The notes under the pieces are model-generated. The model ran no database searches, was not told where the DNA came from, and saw nothing but the letters and a program-made list of their open reading frames with translations. The translations under genes were made by a program, and so were the position numbers. DNA of 64,000 nucleotides, from positions 18,104,001 through 18,168,000 of the forward strand of contig JBHGNT010000006.1 in the NCBI GenBank assembly GCA_043228905.1. Reading direction: 5' to 3'. The DNA is from Azolla caroliniana. Taxonomy: Eukaryota; Polypodiophyta. Positions 8,555 through 20,903 of the stretch are shown here, one piece after another (position 1 is the first letter of the stretch; each line of letters starts with the position of its first letter).

Positions 8555-10738
8555 TTTTCCACAATCATTCGTGCATTGGTTGGAGGGTGCACTAGTTTGC
8601 CAACAAGGATCCAAGGTTTGGATGGACTGCAGTACCATGGCAAGGTTTGTGTTAGGTGGCAAATTGGTATTGGATATTGCATTCAAGCAGGGGTCTCCAT
8701 TTCTTTAACGAGCATGTTCTTGAAATCGTTTTCCATCTATTTGTGTGATGCCAAATGTGCTCGAGTTTGGGTTTGACTTTGCTTCAATTAGGGGTGAGTC
8801 TTGTTTGTGCATTTGTTGTAGTCCATGTTCGAGGAGAAATAGTTATTGGTGGAATGCTTCATGGGCCACCTTACATTTGGGTATCACCACATCAATTTCG
8901 TAGCCTATCCTATCAGTTGGGATTGTTCCTTTTGACCAATTGATTATTCATACCTCCTCTTTTTTCCTGATTTTAATCACTTCTAGGGTTTCATGATGTT
9001 GGCATTGTAACCCATCTCCATCAATCTCATGGTTTTGATATGGATTGTGTATAGGAAGTGTATTGTTTTGGATGTCATAGTTCAAGTTTAATTTTTTGTG
9101 CCACTCTACATGTCGATCACCTTTAATGCTCCCAATCTTGGTTTCTAGTGTTGCTTTTGGTTGTTCTTTTCCTGTCTCATTGTTCATTGGAGGAATCATG
9201 TTATGATGGGATAGGTTTTATTTAGTTTTCCTTGTGGATCTTGAAAAGAAGGGTCACATTTTAACGTAATGCCACAAGCTCTAGCAAAAAGAACACTAAC
9301 AACAAAAGACCATGTCTCTAGACCTTTGTCCAATGTTTAATACCGCTATCCCATGGCCAAAACTTTGACCTTTCCTTAGTTATGTTGATTTATTTTAGAA
9401 ATCTATTTGTAATAACTTACAATTGATGACACCGTTTGGTAACCTCTTATAGGTCAAATGTGCAAGTCAAGAAGCCTTAAACATACCTCAACAACATGTG
9501 TGACAATCTTCTTAATCTAAAATTGCATGATTCCTTTCAAAGTTGGAAACATTCTTCTAATCATTATTAGTATATAGTTCAAGAAGAAAACTATTTGAGA
9601 TTAGTGGCATGAAGAAATAGGAAAATATTACATAATGGAAATAATTTTCGAGTAACTATGAACAGGTGATCCTTGAAATATTATGTGGTCAATAGAACCT
9701 CATGGGTTGTTTGGCACAATGGCCAAACCTCATTAAAGACTTTAATATTCCATTAGATAACTTCAAATGATTTGTCAAAATATTTGTTAATGCTTTAAAT
9801 CATATTCAAAGTTAACTTGATTAACTGCATTAACAATCTAATCATTATTATCATCTTCGAGGAAAGTTCCTTGATGACAATTTCCTCTAAAAATTCTAGG
9901 CAAAAGCTAAACCATTTATAGGTGCTACTAAGCATTGCAGCCTCGAAAGGAGTCTTCCACAATGATAACAATCTACTCAACCATATTGGAAAGGTTTGTG
10001 TTCCAAATTTGTTTGAGTTCAAACACCCTCACTAAGGCATCTTGTAATACATAATACACTTGTTTTCATTTGCACTCATTTCATTTTACTTGATATTAAT
10101 GATCAATGTGAATAAATGCCACCATTGTCAAGTTACCCAAACATAAAATTAGTGACAAAGATTGTTAGTCACTTTTGAATTTTTTGTTAAAGTTTCCATT
10201 GTGGAACTAGAAACGACCTTGAGGAGAGGTACAAAACAAGAAAGGGCATAATAAAGGTCATTAACTTAGTACAAGAGCTTTTGGGTTTGAATTATTCTAG
10301 CACACATCAAAGTCAATCTCTTTTCTTACATTTGCATAGCCTTATCAAAAAATACTAAGAATGTGAAGCATTCTTTTCATTGAATTACGTCAAAACTAGT
10401 TAGCACTAGTATTTTTAGTTCTTTTGCTTGTTATTTTTTCTTTTCTCCCTTAACCGCCTGAACATTAGGGCAATATGATGTTATGGGTTATTTGTCACAT
10501 ATTGACTGTACATCATGATGTATTTAGTCTCCTTTATATGTGCAATATGGGGGTCTAAGAACACTGTATGTAGATGAATGAGATATGCCAAATGCTTGTT
10601 CTCGAATTTGACCAATGGTTTAAGCCAAAGTGATTATAACCTCCAATTCCAACCAAGAACATTGTAAACATGTTCAGAAAATGTTGAGTATTACATCGAA
10701 ATGGACATGTAAGATAGACTAGCCAAATTAAAATAAGG
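8555..10738. other. Non-coding, AT-rich; no gene recognised
   Basis: No open frame here has a recognisable domain. A short minus-strand stretch near 8686-8560 (PPNTNLAMVLQSIQTL) resembles the start of some gypsy gag proteins but is too short to assign. The rest is AT-rich and probably very old transposon or intergenic sequence. Confidence 0.5.
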
Positions 10739-11121
10739 TGTAAAGAATCTAACTCTTGTAGAGTTGGAGTATGCAGAAGCGTATTGTGTGTGTGAGAGTG
10801 GCTGTGTGAGCAAAAGAAGGAATCAGAGAGAATAACTAGAAATAATACAGTAAGGGAATGATAACTTATGCACTGAAGAGAAAACTATATTAATCAACTA
10901 AAAATCATCGACAAAACATAATGGGCCAAGGGTGTTTTATATACAAGTTCTCAAGGGACTGCCACATTAAATGTGGTTGGTGGAGTCTACTCATATATAT
11001 CCAATTGAGTATGATTCTGTCATAAGAATATCTGATATTCTTTTATCACATTATATGTGACAACTAACTCGATTTTCACAATTTAGTTGTTCGTGTAACT
11101 AGACAGTTTACACATATTACA
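10739..11121 (-). repeat. Possible solo LTR (copia, minus strand)
   Basis: On the minus strand this has the shape of a copia LTR: a TATA-like TGTATATAAAACACCC near 10945, a CT/CA-rich downstream part, and an end GATTCTTTACA matching the end of the copia F LTR (14742). The 5' boundary (TGTAATATG at 11121) and the flanking repeat are uncertain. Confidence 0.35.
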
Positions 11122-11551
11122 ATAAAGTGTCCTCATGCACTTTTTCACACATTGTGCTTTTCTTCATAAGAACATGTTCACATAAGTTGAGATTGTGTGA
11201 TGGTCACCATGTGTTGGCTAGGACCTGTGACCTATGTGTACATATGTCAAGGACTTAACCATTACGCTATCTAATGTACAAATGAAAAATAATGTCTTGA
11301 TCCAGGAAGAAGTGGAACATGAACTTCGGTATTTATAAAATAAAATCTCCTCCTTTGTTTCTCATCATATGTTTTCTTTGATTGTGTGTTACAACTGTCT
11401 TATAATTTTATGTGTGTTCTAGTGTTCTAAATTGTTTTCCTTGTGGGATCACCTTGAACAATTTAGGTAGTTTTTTGCTTGAAGCTACGTTTGATGAAGA
11501 CTATCTCACCTATAGGGAACCACCCAAAAAATGCAACTAGTGTAACCTAGG
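11122..11551. other. Non-coding spacer with a tRNA-like motif
   Basis: No coding signal. On the minus strand 11284-11212 has TAGCGTAATGG (box A-like) followed about 40 nt later by a weak box B-like stretch. The boundary to copia F at about 11530-11552 is a 5' truncation with no LTR. Confidence 0.35.
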
Positions 11552-14026
11552 ATCTTTCCGATGCGGCAAAAGAGCGAAGTGTTTGGACACTTCCAAAAAT
11601 TCAAGAATGAAGTCGAGAAATCCACGGGCCGTCATGTACGATGCCTTCGATCGGATAGCGGCAAGGAGTACTTCTCGGATGATTTCACAGCGTATCTCCA
11701 AAAGGAAGGAATTCGGCAAGAATTCACTTGCTGACACACTCCGCAACAAAATGGAGTAGTCGAGCGCAAAAATCGGCACATCCTCGAAGTAGCACGGGCC
11801 ATGATGAACGAGAAGCATATGCCCAAGTCATATTGGGCCGAAGCTGCAAATACGGCCGTCTACCTAATGAACCGGTGCACAACATCCGGAGTGCACGAGG
11901 TCACTCCGCACGAAAAATACTTCAGAAAGAAGCTGGACTTATCACACACCCGGATATTCGGCGCGATAGCGTACCTGCACATCCCCAATGAGAAGCGTCA
12001 AAAGCTTGACCCGAAGTCGGAGAAATGTATCCTCGTAGGATACTCACTGGAACAAAAGGGCTACAAGTGCTACAACCCCTCAACTCGAAAATCTTGAGTA
12101 AGTCGAGATGTCGTTTTTGACGAGTCCGCATCTTGGTACGCACCAGAGACAACTTCGACTCTAACTCCTCTTGACCCAGAATCCCCCGAACAAGAGAGAG
12201 AGGATGAAGATCGCCTTACGTGCATGTTCGAAGAAAGTCCGATCACGACCCGACTGAGCGGACCACAGGAGCCTTTGAACGATCAAAGCACATCACGGCC
12301 TAGCCCGAAGATGGACAAAGGCAAGGCGTAAATGACGGAATACGAAGATGACCGCTTCGACGACGATGAGTCAACTCACTCACTTGACAGTGAGTTTGGC
12401 GGCTTCGATGTACCAATCGGAGCTAAGAAAGCTCTCATATTTGCAAATGAAAAGCTTCGTCGCTCCACCCGTGAAAAGAATTCGGTCAACCGATTCGGCT
12501 ACAACGACTACATGGCATATCACTATGCCTTTATGATGAAGGTGATGACAGTATGCGAGCCGGAAACATTTTCCAAAGCAGCCAAGGATCCGCGATGGAT
12601 CGAAGCCATGAATGAGGAGATGCAAGCACTACGCAAGAACGAGACATGGGATCTCGTTCCTAGCTCACCACACAAAAAGGCGATCGAATGCAGATGGATT
12701 TACAAAGTGAAGTACAACGCCGACGGTTCCGTCCACCGCTACAAAGCGCGACTCATAGCGAAAGGCTACGCCCAAATGCACGGAGTTGATTACGAAGAGA
12801 CCTTTGCCCCGGTGGCAATGATGATGATGGTACAGACTGTAATTGCGCTTGCCGCGGCGAAAGGGTGGCACCTCCATCGAATGGACGTCAAGAACGCCTT
12901 TCTATAAGACGAATTAGAAGAGGAGGTGTACATGCTACAACCATCCGAAAGTTGTATGCTGACTCAAGAGGCCACTCTACAGCCTCAAGCAAGCACCGCG
13001 CGCTTGGCATTCGAAGATAACGCAATATCTTCATCAAATTGGCTTCCGTATGTCAAAATCGGACAACTCCCTCTACATACGAAGCGATTCCGCAGGTCCG
13101 ATCGTCACCATCTTATATGTGGATGACCTAGTCATTGGAGGCGAGCATCTCGTCAAAATCAATAAGGTTAAATCTCTCCTTTCCGACAAGTTCGAGATGA
13201 CGGACATGAAGGAGCTCCACTACTTCCTCGGCATTCAGGTAATTCGGACTCCGGCCGAAATCATGATCTCTCAATGGCACTACATCTTGAACTTGTTATA
13301 CAAGTTCGGTATGGCTGAGTGCAAATCCGTGGCAACCCTGCTCGATCGCAATCTCAAACTAGATGCGAACTCCGGCACCAAAGTGTGTGAGCCGACTCTG
13401 TATCGGCAACTCATCGGGAGTCTCATCTACCTCACGATCACTCGACCCGATCTCAGTTATCCGGTCGGTCTCCTTAGTCAATTCATGCAAACACCGCGTG
13501 ATACTCACTTGGATTGCGCTACGCGAGTTCTATGATACGTGAGCGGCACAATGGATTGCGGCATCCTCTACAAGACCGCGATGCCCATACGACTCGAGGG
13601 GTACACAGACGCCGATTGGGCCAGCTACAAAACCGATAGAAGATCAACCTCTGGATTTGTTTTTTCCCTCGGCAGCGGAGCAATATCATGAAGCAACAAA
13701 ACGTAACCAACCGTCGCTCTTTTGAGCACAGAGGTGGAATACAAGGGCGCAGCAGTGGCCGCATGTGAAGCCGTATGGCTCAAAAGGATACTCAAGGATC
13801 TGGGCGTACCCATCAAGGATTCAACTTCCCTTTACTGCGACAACATGAGTAGTATCTATCTGGCTCGGAACCCGGTGTTCCACGTGCAGACAAAGCACAT
13901 TCAAGTGCACTATCACTTCATCCGAGAGTGCATTCTAGCTGGCGATATCGTCCTACAACACATTAGCATAAATCTTTAAACGGCCGACATCTTCACTAAA
14001 GCCTTAGGAGCCGACAAGCTATGGCA
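11552..14026 (+). pseudogene. pol: Integrase-RT-RNase H of copia F, several stops
   Basis: Integrase is recognised by LRSDSGKEYFSDDF and NGVVERKNRHILEVARAMM (catalytic Glu), RT by HRMDVKNAFL (12880) and ILYVDDLVIGG (catalytic DD near 13120), and RNase H by CDNMSSIYLARNPVFH (13840). In-frame stops occur near 11732, 12096, 12329, 12905, 13533 and 13690, with a frameshift between 12950 and 13050. Not functional. Confidence 0.85.
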
Positions 14027-14067
14027 ATTCATGAGCGATCTCGGATTGACGATCCCTGACCTGCCAA

Positions 14068-14361
14068 GCTTGATGGGGAGTACTAAAGACACTACGCAAT
14101 AACGCGTGGATACTGAAGACACTATGCAATAACGCGTGGATTCCGCAACCGCACAACAAAGCCGCGGAGAGCCGATGTACCGTGCAAATCCGCGAAGAAA
14201 GACGCAAGACGAAGCACAGACTTCGCAACTACGCAGAACGCAAGCTGGAGCACAGATTCTGCAACTCCACATAAATGTGAGTCAACGCGAACTCCGGAAC
14301 GCGAGTCATAGCGGATTTCGGATACCGTTTGAAACCGACCCGACTTGAGCTTGAGGGGGTG
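14068..14361 (+). other. Spacer of copia F between two polypurine-like tracts
   Basis: GCTTGATGGGGAG (14068-14080) follows the end of pol, and GCTTGAGGGGGTG (14349-14361) directly precedes the 3' LTR. The ~270 bp between includes two 30-bp tandem units (14085-14114, 14115-14144) ending near AATAACGCGTGGAT. Copia E has the same two-tract layout with a longer spacer. Confidence 0.6.
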
Positions 14362-14742
14362 TGTTGAGAATCAAGCTCAACTTGGTCTAGTGTGTGAACT
14401 CACCTTGAGAGTGAATAGACACTCCAACGGTCAAGAGTCACCATTATGTCACCACTTTGTATTCTAGCATTAAGTATGAGTCATAGAATCATATTCTATG
14501 ACACATAACTTATGAGCTTTCACATTCCCCATGATCCATGAGTCTTGTAGTTAATGAAGAGAGAGGGTGACTATATAAAGCACCCTCCTCCCACTTTGTA
14601 TAATGTTGAGTCTTTCTCCTTTGTTAATATACATTACCTTGCGTATTCTCGGAGTCTGACTCCTTGTCTCCCTCTCTCTCTCATACACACACATAGTTCA
14701 TATCTATTCCGCTGCACAAAATCCATCTCTTGATTCTTTACA
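14362..14742 (+). repeat. 3' LTR of copia F (381 bp)
   Basis: Starts TGTTGAGAATC after the polypurine tract and ends GATTCTTTACA. A TATA box (ACTATATAAAGC, ~14570) and a CT-rich R/U5 stretch are visible. The LTR of copia E has the same ends. Confidence 0.82.
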
Positions 14743-15141
14743 AATAACAACCAACATTATAACATTATTGCCCTAGTTATATTTATACTTATATAACTTT
14801 GGGGCTATTTATAAATATGATCTCAACGATCTCGTTTGAACATATTTGCTAGTTCATACCGGATTCCTTCTGGATCCATCCGATCTAGTATCTGGATACC
14901 TTCCGGATCCATTCGGTTCGGTTCCTTCCTTCGTCCGACCTAATCCGACTTGTCCAGTTCTCATCCCTGATCCCATCCAGAGGGAGCTGTTTCCCGACTA
15001 GTCGGTCTTGCCTTTGACTTTGATCATCTGCTATGTCGACTCTCTCTTAGTTGACTCACCCAGTTGACTCTCTATGACTTCGACTGTCAACTCTCGGCCC
15101 AACCAGTCGGCTCTTCCGATAGGAGGGACATTTTCCTAACA
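14743..15141 (-). repeat. Partial 3' LTR of copia H
   Basis: Minus-strand LTR starting TGTTAGGAAAATG at 15141. Its far part is interrupted by copia F at 14742. It shares CCGGATC-rich U3 sequence and the CAATATTGCCCTAG-type downstream part with the LTR of copia I. Confidence 0.7.
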
Positions 15142-15501
15142 AACGCCCCCTTCAGTCCTATGGGTGGAGTCCGTTAGCGCTGTCCTTTGTTGACAGACTC
15201 TGAGTCTGTCCATCGGTAGGTTCTTTGTCAGCATGTTAGATCCATTGTCGTCCTTACGGATCTTCACGAGGGTAAACTCTTTTTCCTCCACTTTCTCTCG
15301 CAACGAGTGATACCTTCTCTATATGTGTTTGGTTTGGGAGTGGTACGCAATATTCATTGGTAGATGTATGGCACTCTGGCTGTCACAATGAAGCAAGAAC
15401 TCCCTTTGCTTCATCCCCAACTCGCTTAGAAAATCTCATCCAGAGTAGCTCTTTGTCGGCCTCTACTGCTGCCATGTACTCTACCTCTATGGTCGACAGT
15501 G
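15142..15501 (-). pseudogene. RNase H fragment of copia H
   Basis: After a polypurine tract (minus strand, 15158-15142) the minus strand encodes a copia RNase H end: STIEVEYMAAVEADKELLWM with following QSAIHL-type sequence. It is cut at 15501/15502 where the LTR of copia I begins, so it is only about 120 codons and non-functional. Confidence 0.75.
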
Positions 15502-16040
15502 TGTGGAATAGCACTCGGCCACAACCGACTCTCAAACTCACAATGGAATAAATAAACAGAAAATAGCAATGCACTTAGACAACAGAGATGGCACCAAATT
15601 TTACGTGGAAAACCCTAATTGTGAAAAGAAACCATAGGAGTCCACAGACTCCAACTATCACTATGAGAGGGAGGGTACAATGAGATAAACAGAAGCAATA
15701 ACCTCGAGTTCTATCTTTGTCTATCAGTTGTTACAACAGAACAATTTTCTATATTTCTCTCTCTCTCTCTCTCTCTTTACAACAAGAATAATAATAGCAA
15801 TAACTATAATGATGATCTACATTCAAACAATATTGCCCTAGTTATCGGGGGCTATTTACAAATATGACCTCAATGGTCACGTCTGAACATATTTACTAAT
15901 ATGTTACTATTTGCTGGTTTATACCGGATCCGACCGGGTTCCTTTTGGATCCATCCAATCCGGTTCCTTCTTTCGTCTCGTCCGATCCGGCTCGTCGAGT
16001 TCTTATCTGAATCTCATCCGAAGGGACCTGTTTCCCAACA
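15502..16040 (-). repeat. 3' LTR of copia I (about 539 bp)
   Basis: Minus-strand LTR starting TGTTGGGAAACAG at 16040 and ending near 15502 inside the RNase H of copia H. It contains a CT microsatellite (15753-15777). The exact low-coordinate end is ambiguous by two bases (TGTGTGG). Confidence 0.75.
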
Positions 16041-17359
16041 AACTCCCCTTTCACTCTGGCATGAGATGTCTCATCAATCCGATGCATCTCCGGCATACAT
16101 CCAGCTTGTCGTCTAACAACATCTTGGTTAGCATGTTCGACCCGTTCTCCTCCATATGGATCTTCATTAGCAAGAACTCTTTATCTTCTACCTTCTCCCG
16201 GAGCCAGGATATCTCCTCTGGATTCGCTTGGTCCGGGAGTGGTACACAACATTATCTGCGAGGTGGATGGCACTTTGACTGTTGCAGTAGAGCCGGAATT
16301 CCTCTTGTCGAATCCCTAGCTCTCCAATAAATTCTTTCATCCAGATTACCTCTTTGTCGGCTTCCACTACTGCCATATACTCCACTTCCATTTTCCACAA
16401 TGCAACAAACTTCTGCAACCTTGATTACCACAATACAGCTCCCCCTGCATAAGTCATGACATATCCAGATGTCGACCAGCTGGTATCTGCATCAGCCGAC
16501 ATATCTGAATCTGTGAATCCTTGAAGGTGGGGTTTTCCGGAGCCAAATCAGAGTCACATACTCGAGGTGCCTCTCAAGTACTGAAGTATCCACTTGGTTG
16601 TAGGCCAATGTTCTCTTCCCGGATTGCGCATGAACCGGTTGACCACTCTGACTGCATATCCGATATCCGGTCGGGTACACATGATTGCGTACATTAGGCT
16701 TCCAACAACAGAAGCATATGGTACCTTCATCATCTCTGATTTTTCTGGCTTTGTCTTCGAGCTTTGCTTCCTCGACAACTTGCAGTTTGCCGAAAGTGTC
16801 GATTTGACCGGCTTCGCATCCGCCATACTGAATCTTTAGAGCACCTTCATGACGTACTTCTCTTGTGATAGCCACAATAGTTTCTTTATTCAATCTCATA
16901 CTATGTGCATCCCCAATATCTATCTTGCTAGACCTAGATCTTTCATTGAGAAGGTTCGGTTCAAGGCCTTCTTCAGATTTCCGATTTTGATTCAGTAAGG
17001 TCGGATGATAAGCATGTCATCCACATACATCAAGAGTATCATCCGTCAAATTTCTTCACGAATACGCAGTGGTTGGCCTGTGTCTTGTGGTATCCCTAAT
17101 CGGTCATGAAAGAGTCGAATTTCCGGTACCATTTCCGGGGAGCTTGCTTTAGTCCGTATAAGCTCTTCTTCAACGAGCACACCAGGTGCTCCTTCTTTGG
17201 CTATTGCATGTAGATCTAGTCTTCAAGGTCGCCATGCAGGAATGCCGTCTTGACGTCTAGTTGCTCGACCTCGAGGTCCATGACTGCCGCTATGCTCAAC
17301 ACATTCCGGATGGATGTCATCTTTACTACCGGAGCAAAGATCTCATCGAAGTCGGCTCC
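16041..17359 (-). pseudogene. pol: RT-RNase H of copia I, truncated by gypsy B
   Basis: Polypurine tract at 16057-16041, then on the minus strand RNase H (KMEVEYMAVVEADKEVIWMK, YCNSQSAIHLADNVVYHSRT) and RT (KVPYASVVGSLMYAIMCTRP at 16726-16667; degraded YVDDML at ~17025). Many stops and frameshifts. It ends at 17359 against the gypsy B LTR. Integrase and gag are missing. Confidence 0.8.
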
Positions 17360-17444
17360 TATCAGAAATAGTACTAAGACATAGAGGGAATTAGTACTAA
17401 AAGATGAGGATTAGTACTAAAAGGGGTGTAGAACTCTCAAGAGA

Positions 17445-17494
<50 letters not shown>

Positions 17495-17542
17495 AATTAT
17501 ATTATCATCTTCGGAGGTCAAATATGAAGGGTGTAGAACTCT

Positions 17543-17605
<63 letters not shown>

Positions 17606-17939
17606 TGATAAGAAAAGATATATATTATATAAAGAAAATATACATGAATAGTTAGGAGTCTTAAGACTGGTGATGAACCGATTTGGTTCTCAATAATGCC
17701 ACGTGCCTCTTTTTCTAGTGGTTTCGGAATACTCTAGAAATGTGCCTTAGGAATACTCTTGACATTTCTAGAATGTTCCAAGGAAATCTAAAATATACAT
17801 GGATTTCTAAGTGAAATAATAAATGGAAATAATTATTCTTCGTATTACAATTCATGGTTTAATGGCAAGGGTTCAATTCATGTAACACAAGGTCATGGGT
17901 TTGAATCCGTTCGGAGCCATACCATCCTATATCATGACA
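17360..17939 (-). repeat. 3' LTR of gypsy B (580 bp, expanded by GA runs)
   Basis: Minus-strand start TGTCATGATATAGG at 17939 and end CTGATA at 17360 (TGACA mutated). It is longer than the ~420-bp family LTR because two GA microsatellites (about 17446-17491 and 17549-17600) have expanded in the CT-rich R/U5 region. It carries AAATCGGTTCA downstream of the decayed TATA region. Confidence 0.82.
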
Positions 17940-17942
17940 CAA

Positions 17943-17967
17943 CCCCCCCCCCCCCCCCCCCCCCCCC
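17943..17967 (-). repeat. 25-base poly-C/poly-G run at the polypurine tract
   Basis: 25 consecutive C on the plus strand, three bases from the 3' LTR boundary and between the end of pol and the LTR. On the coding strand this is G25 where copy L has AAAAGGGGGATA, so it is an expanded polypurine tract. Confidence 0.85.
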
Positions 17968-20903
17968 TTAAGACGACGAGTGTCAAGAGTTGTCTTAGAT
18001 GGAGGACCTAGCTTGTCGGGAAATTGCCGATGAAAGTCCTCAACAAGAGCTCAAGCATTTACCACATTCTCGACAGGACCTAGCTTGAACCATAGCCTAG
18101 CCAATCGACCAAATAGTAGAGCTTGTTGTGAACAATCTTGGAATCGAGGATGGTAGCTACTTCGTACTCCGGTCCTACTTCAAGCTCGATCGGGGGTGGA
18201 GGTGGTGTAATACGATTCGGAATAGTGTTGTCTTAATACGGTTTGAGAAGAGAACTATGAAAAACCGAATGTATCCGTAGTTGCGAAGGTAGATCGAGAC
18301 GAAAAGCGACATCATTAATTTTTCCAATAATACGGAAAGGACCTAATCGTCGATAGTCCAATTTATCGCATGGACGAGTAGTCTTGATGTGTTGTCATAA
18401 TAGCCATACCCGATATCCAATGTTCAAACTGAGGGGAAGCCGATGATGATCTGGATAATCCTTCTGTGTTTGTTGAGCTTGTTGTAAATGAGTAGATAAG
18501 TCTATCTGTATCTTGTGTAGCAGCTCTAAACGATCCTCTGCACAAGGATTTGTGGGTAACTTCGGAGTTTCGAATACACACCACCGAGGATGATATCCTG
18601 TATAAGCATAAAATGGTGTAACCCTAGTAGATGAGTGGATAGAGTCATTATACACAAATTCGGCAAAGTGGAGAATATCTACCAAGTCATCTTGTTGATA
18701 GCTTAGAAAACACCGAAGATATTGTTCTAGCATTTGATTTGTTCATTCTGCTTGTCCATCTGTTTGCGGGTAGTAGCCAGAGGAGAGGTTACAAGTGACC
18801 TTGAGCATTTTGAAGAGATGCTTCCAGAATTTCAAGATGAATTGGGATCCACGGTTGTTGATGATACTATCGGGGAGGCCATGATGCTGACATACCTTAC
18901 GCATGACAGTTTCGGCAATTTCTTCACTAGTGATTTCCTTAGTACAAGGCAGAAAATATGTCATCTTCGTATATCGATCTACTACAGTTTTGATCGCATC
19001 GGATCCCTTTGAAACTAGAAGATCTGTAATGAAATCTAGAGAAGGGGATTGCCACGGCTTGCTTGGAACTGGTAATGGTTCCAATAAACCATATGGATGA
19101 GGTGTTGGCATCTTTGCTTTGCAACATGTATCACATGTCGAACATAGTCTTCAACAAATCATCGCATATGAGGCCACTAGAATGATCGTTGTACTAAATC
19201 CAACGTTTTGGTACTACCGAAATGCCCTGATGTATGTGTCATCACAATTTTGGACTACTCAAAGGCGACAAGAACCATTAGGAACATACAAGAGTTTCTT
19301 AAAGAATAGTAATCCATCGTGACATTCGAATTGTTGATTGTCCATACCTGGTTGTTGCGACTGTGAACAAGATGCCCGAGAGGAATCAATTTGTGCTAGA
19401 ATGGCTTGAGCAAAATCATCTATCTTGAAGTCTTCACGTATGGTATTGATAATGTGGAAATCCAATGGTGTATCGAAAACCCACGTTGCTTGTAGTCATG
19501 CCGGTCCCAAGATTACTAGGACACGATGCTAGATACAAGCACTGTGATAATACATATGCCTTCCCTTGCTGCATCCCGGGATGATATGTAATTTTGAAGT
19601 TGAAATGAGTGAGGAATTGGGCCCACCGAGCTTGACGTCAATTTAATACACAAGCATTCTAGAAGTAGGCAAGATTTTTGTGATCACTGAATACAGTGAC
19701 TTGATAGAAGATCCAATTAAAAAATACCTCCATTGTGTAAAAGAGTCCACTATTGCTAATAGCTCCTTGTCATGTATTTCGTAGTTGATTTCGGTAGTGT
19801 CAAACTTGCGTGAGTGGAAAGCCATAGGATGTAGCTTTTCATCATCGCCTTGTGGAGTTTGCCATTCTACCACCGTTTTGACCTTAGCTGGATCCATACA
19901 CATGCCTTCCAAGGAAATGACGTAGCCTAGAAATTCCACCTGGTTGCACTCGAAACTACATTTTTCTAGTTTTGCATAAAGACCATGTTCTCGAAGTCGT
20001 TTTAGTACTAATAGTACATTAGAATCATGTTCTTCTTGAGTCTTCAAAAAAACCAATAAATCATCTAAATAGAAGATCAAACAAATATCCAAGAGACTAC
20101 TACCAATAGACTTCTGGCGCATTACTGAGACCAAATGGGATGACCGTATACTCAAAGTGCCCATATTTGGTGCGCCACACGATCTTCCGTTCATCTCCTA
20201 GTCAGATCCGTACGAGGTTATATGCTCCTCGTAAGTCGATCTTTGTGAAGAGCTTTGCACCATTGATCTGTTCTAAAAGACTCGAGATAAGGGGAAGTGC
20301 ATGCCTATTCCTATTGGTGACCTTATTCAAGCCACAATAATCTATGACGACACAAAATGATCCATCCTTTTTCTTGACAAAGAAAATATGTGCGCTGGCT
20401 AGAGATTTCAAATGTCGAATGAAATCGTTTGCCCAATTCTCCTCTATGTAGGCTCGAAGGACTTCTAGCTAGCTTGGTTGGTGACAAGTTGTAGATCGGT
20501 CCCCATGGTGGCTCTTTTCCCGGTTGTAAATCAATGGGACAATCATACGGTCGGTGGTGAGGAAGCATACTGACTTGTACCTTATCGAACACGTCGGCAT
20601 AATGAGGATACTTCTCGGGAAGTTGAATTGTGGATTCCTCTTTAGTGGTGTTGGAAGGTTTTACTGGTACTACAAAGACAAACATTGCTTCCTTGCGTCC
20701 TTCCTCACACAATTGCTTAGTTGGAAATGGTTGCAATTCTATGAATAAATCCTTGGGTTTATCGATACTAGATTTCTCTTGTTCTCCAATCTATGTCTAG
20801 TTATGTAATTCAAACCATGGTAACCCCAAGACAATTGGATGATCTGGACTACTAATTATATTAAATGATACTACACACACCAATTATCTAGGACAACCTG
20901 AAT
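17968..20903 (-). pseudogene. pol: Pol remnants of gypsy B
   Basis: From high to low coordinate: protease end and RT start (20736-20323), RT with IFYLDDLLVFL (~20080), RNase H tail, spacer, integrase with DRYTKMTYFLPCTKEI and LPDSIINNRGSQF (~18870, GxPQF changed to GSQF), HPQTDGQAE-type Glu block (~18750), and chromodomain remnants (18240-18130). A deletion near 19850 joins the segment before RNase H to the RT thumb. Several stops and frameshifts. Not functional. Confidence 0.82.

Larger units (their letters stand above)
11552..14742 (+). mobile_element. Ty1/copia element F, 5'-truncated
   Basis: Plus-strand copia retaining the integrase core, RT, RNase H, a non-coding spacer and the 3' LTR. 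The 5' LTR, gag and protease are gone. It is related to intact-looking copia E (33650-39583), sharing domain order, LTR ends (TGTTGAG...TTTACA) and the double polypurine tract layout. It sits inside the LTR of copia H. Confidence 0.85.
17360..20903 (-). mobile_element. Ty3/gypsy element B, 5'-truncated
   Basis: Minus-strand relative of gypsy A retaining its 3' LTR (17360-17939), chromodomain/integrase, RNase H and RT. Gag, protease start and the 5' LTR are missing. At 20903 the sequence switches to copia J. It lies in the RT of copia I. Confidence 0.85.

Noticed and set aside
8453-9199. Possible small genes on the minus strand
   Set aside because: Two short frames without recognised domains or conserved neighbours; only a faint gag-like run near 8600.
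17404-17655. Arg/Glu repeat open frame
   Set aside because: Translation of two GA microsatellites in the gypsy B LTR.
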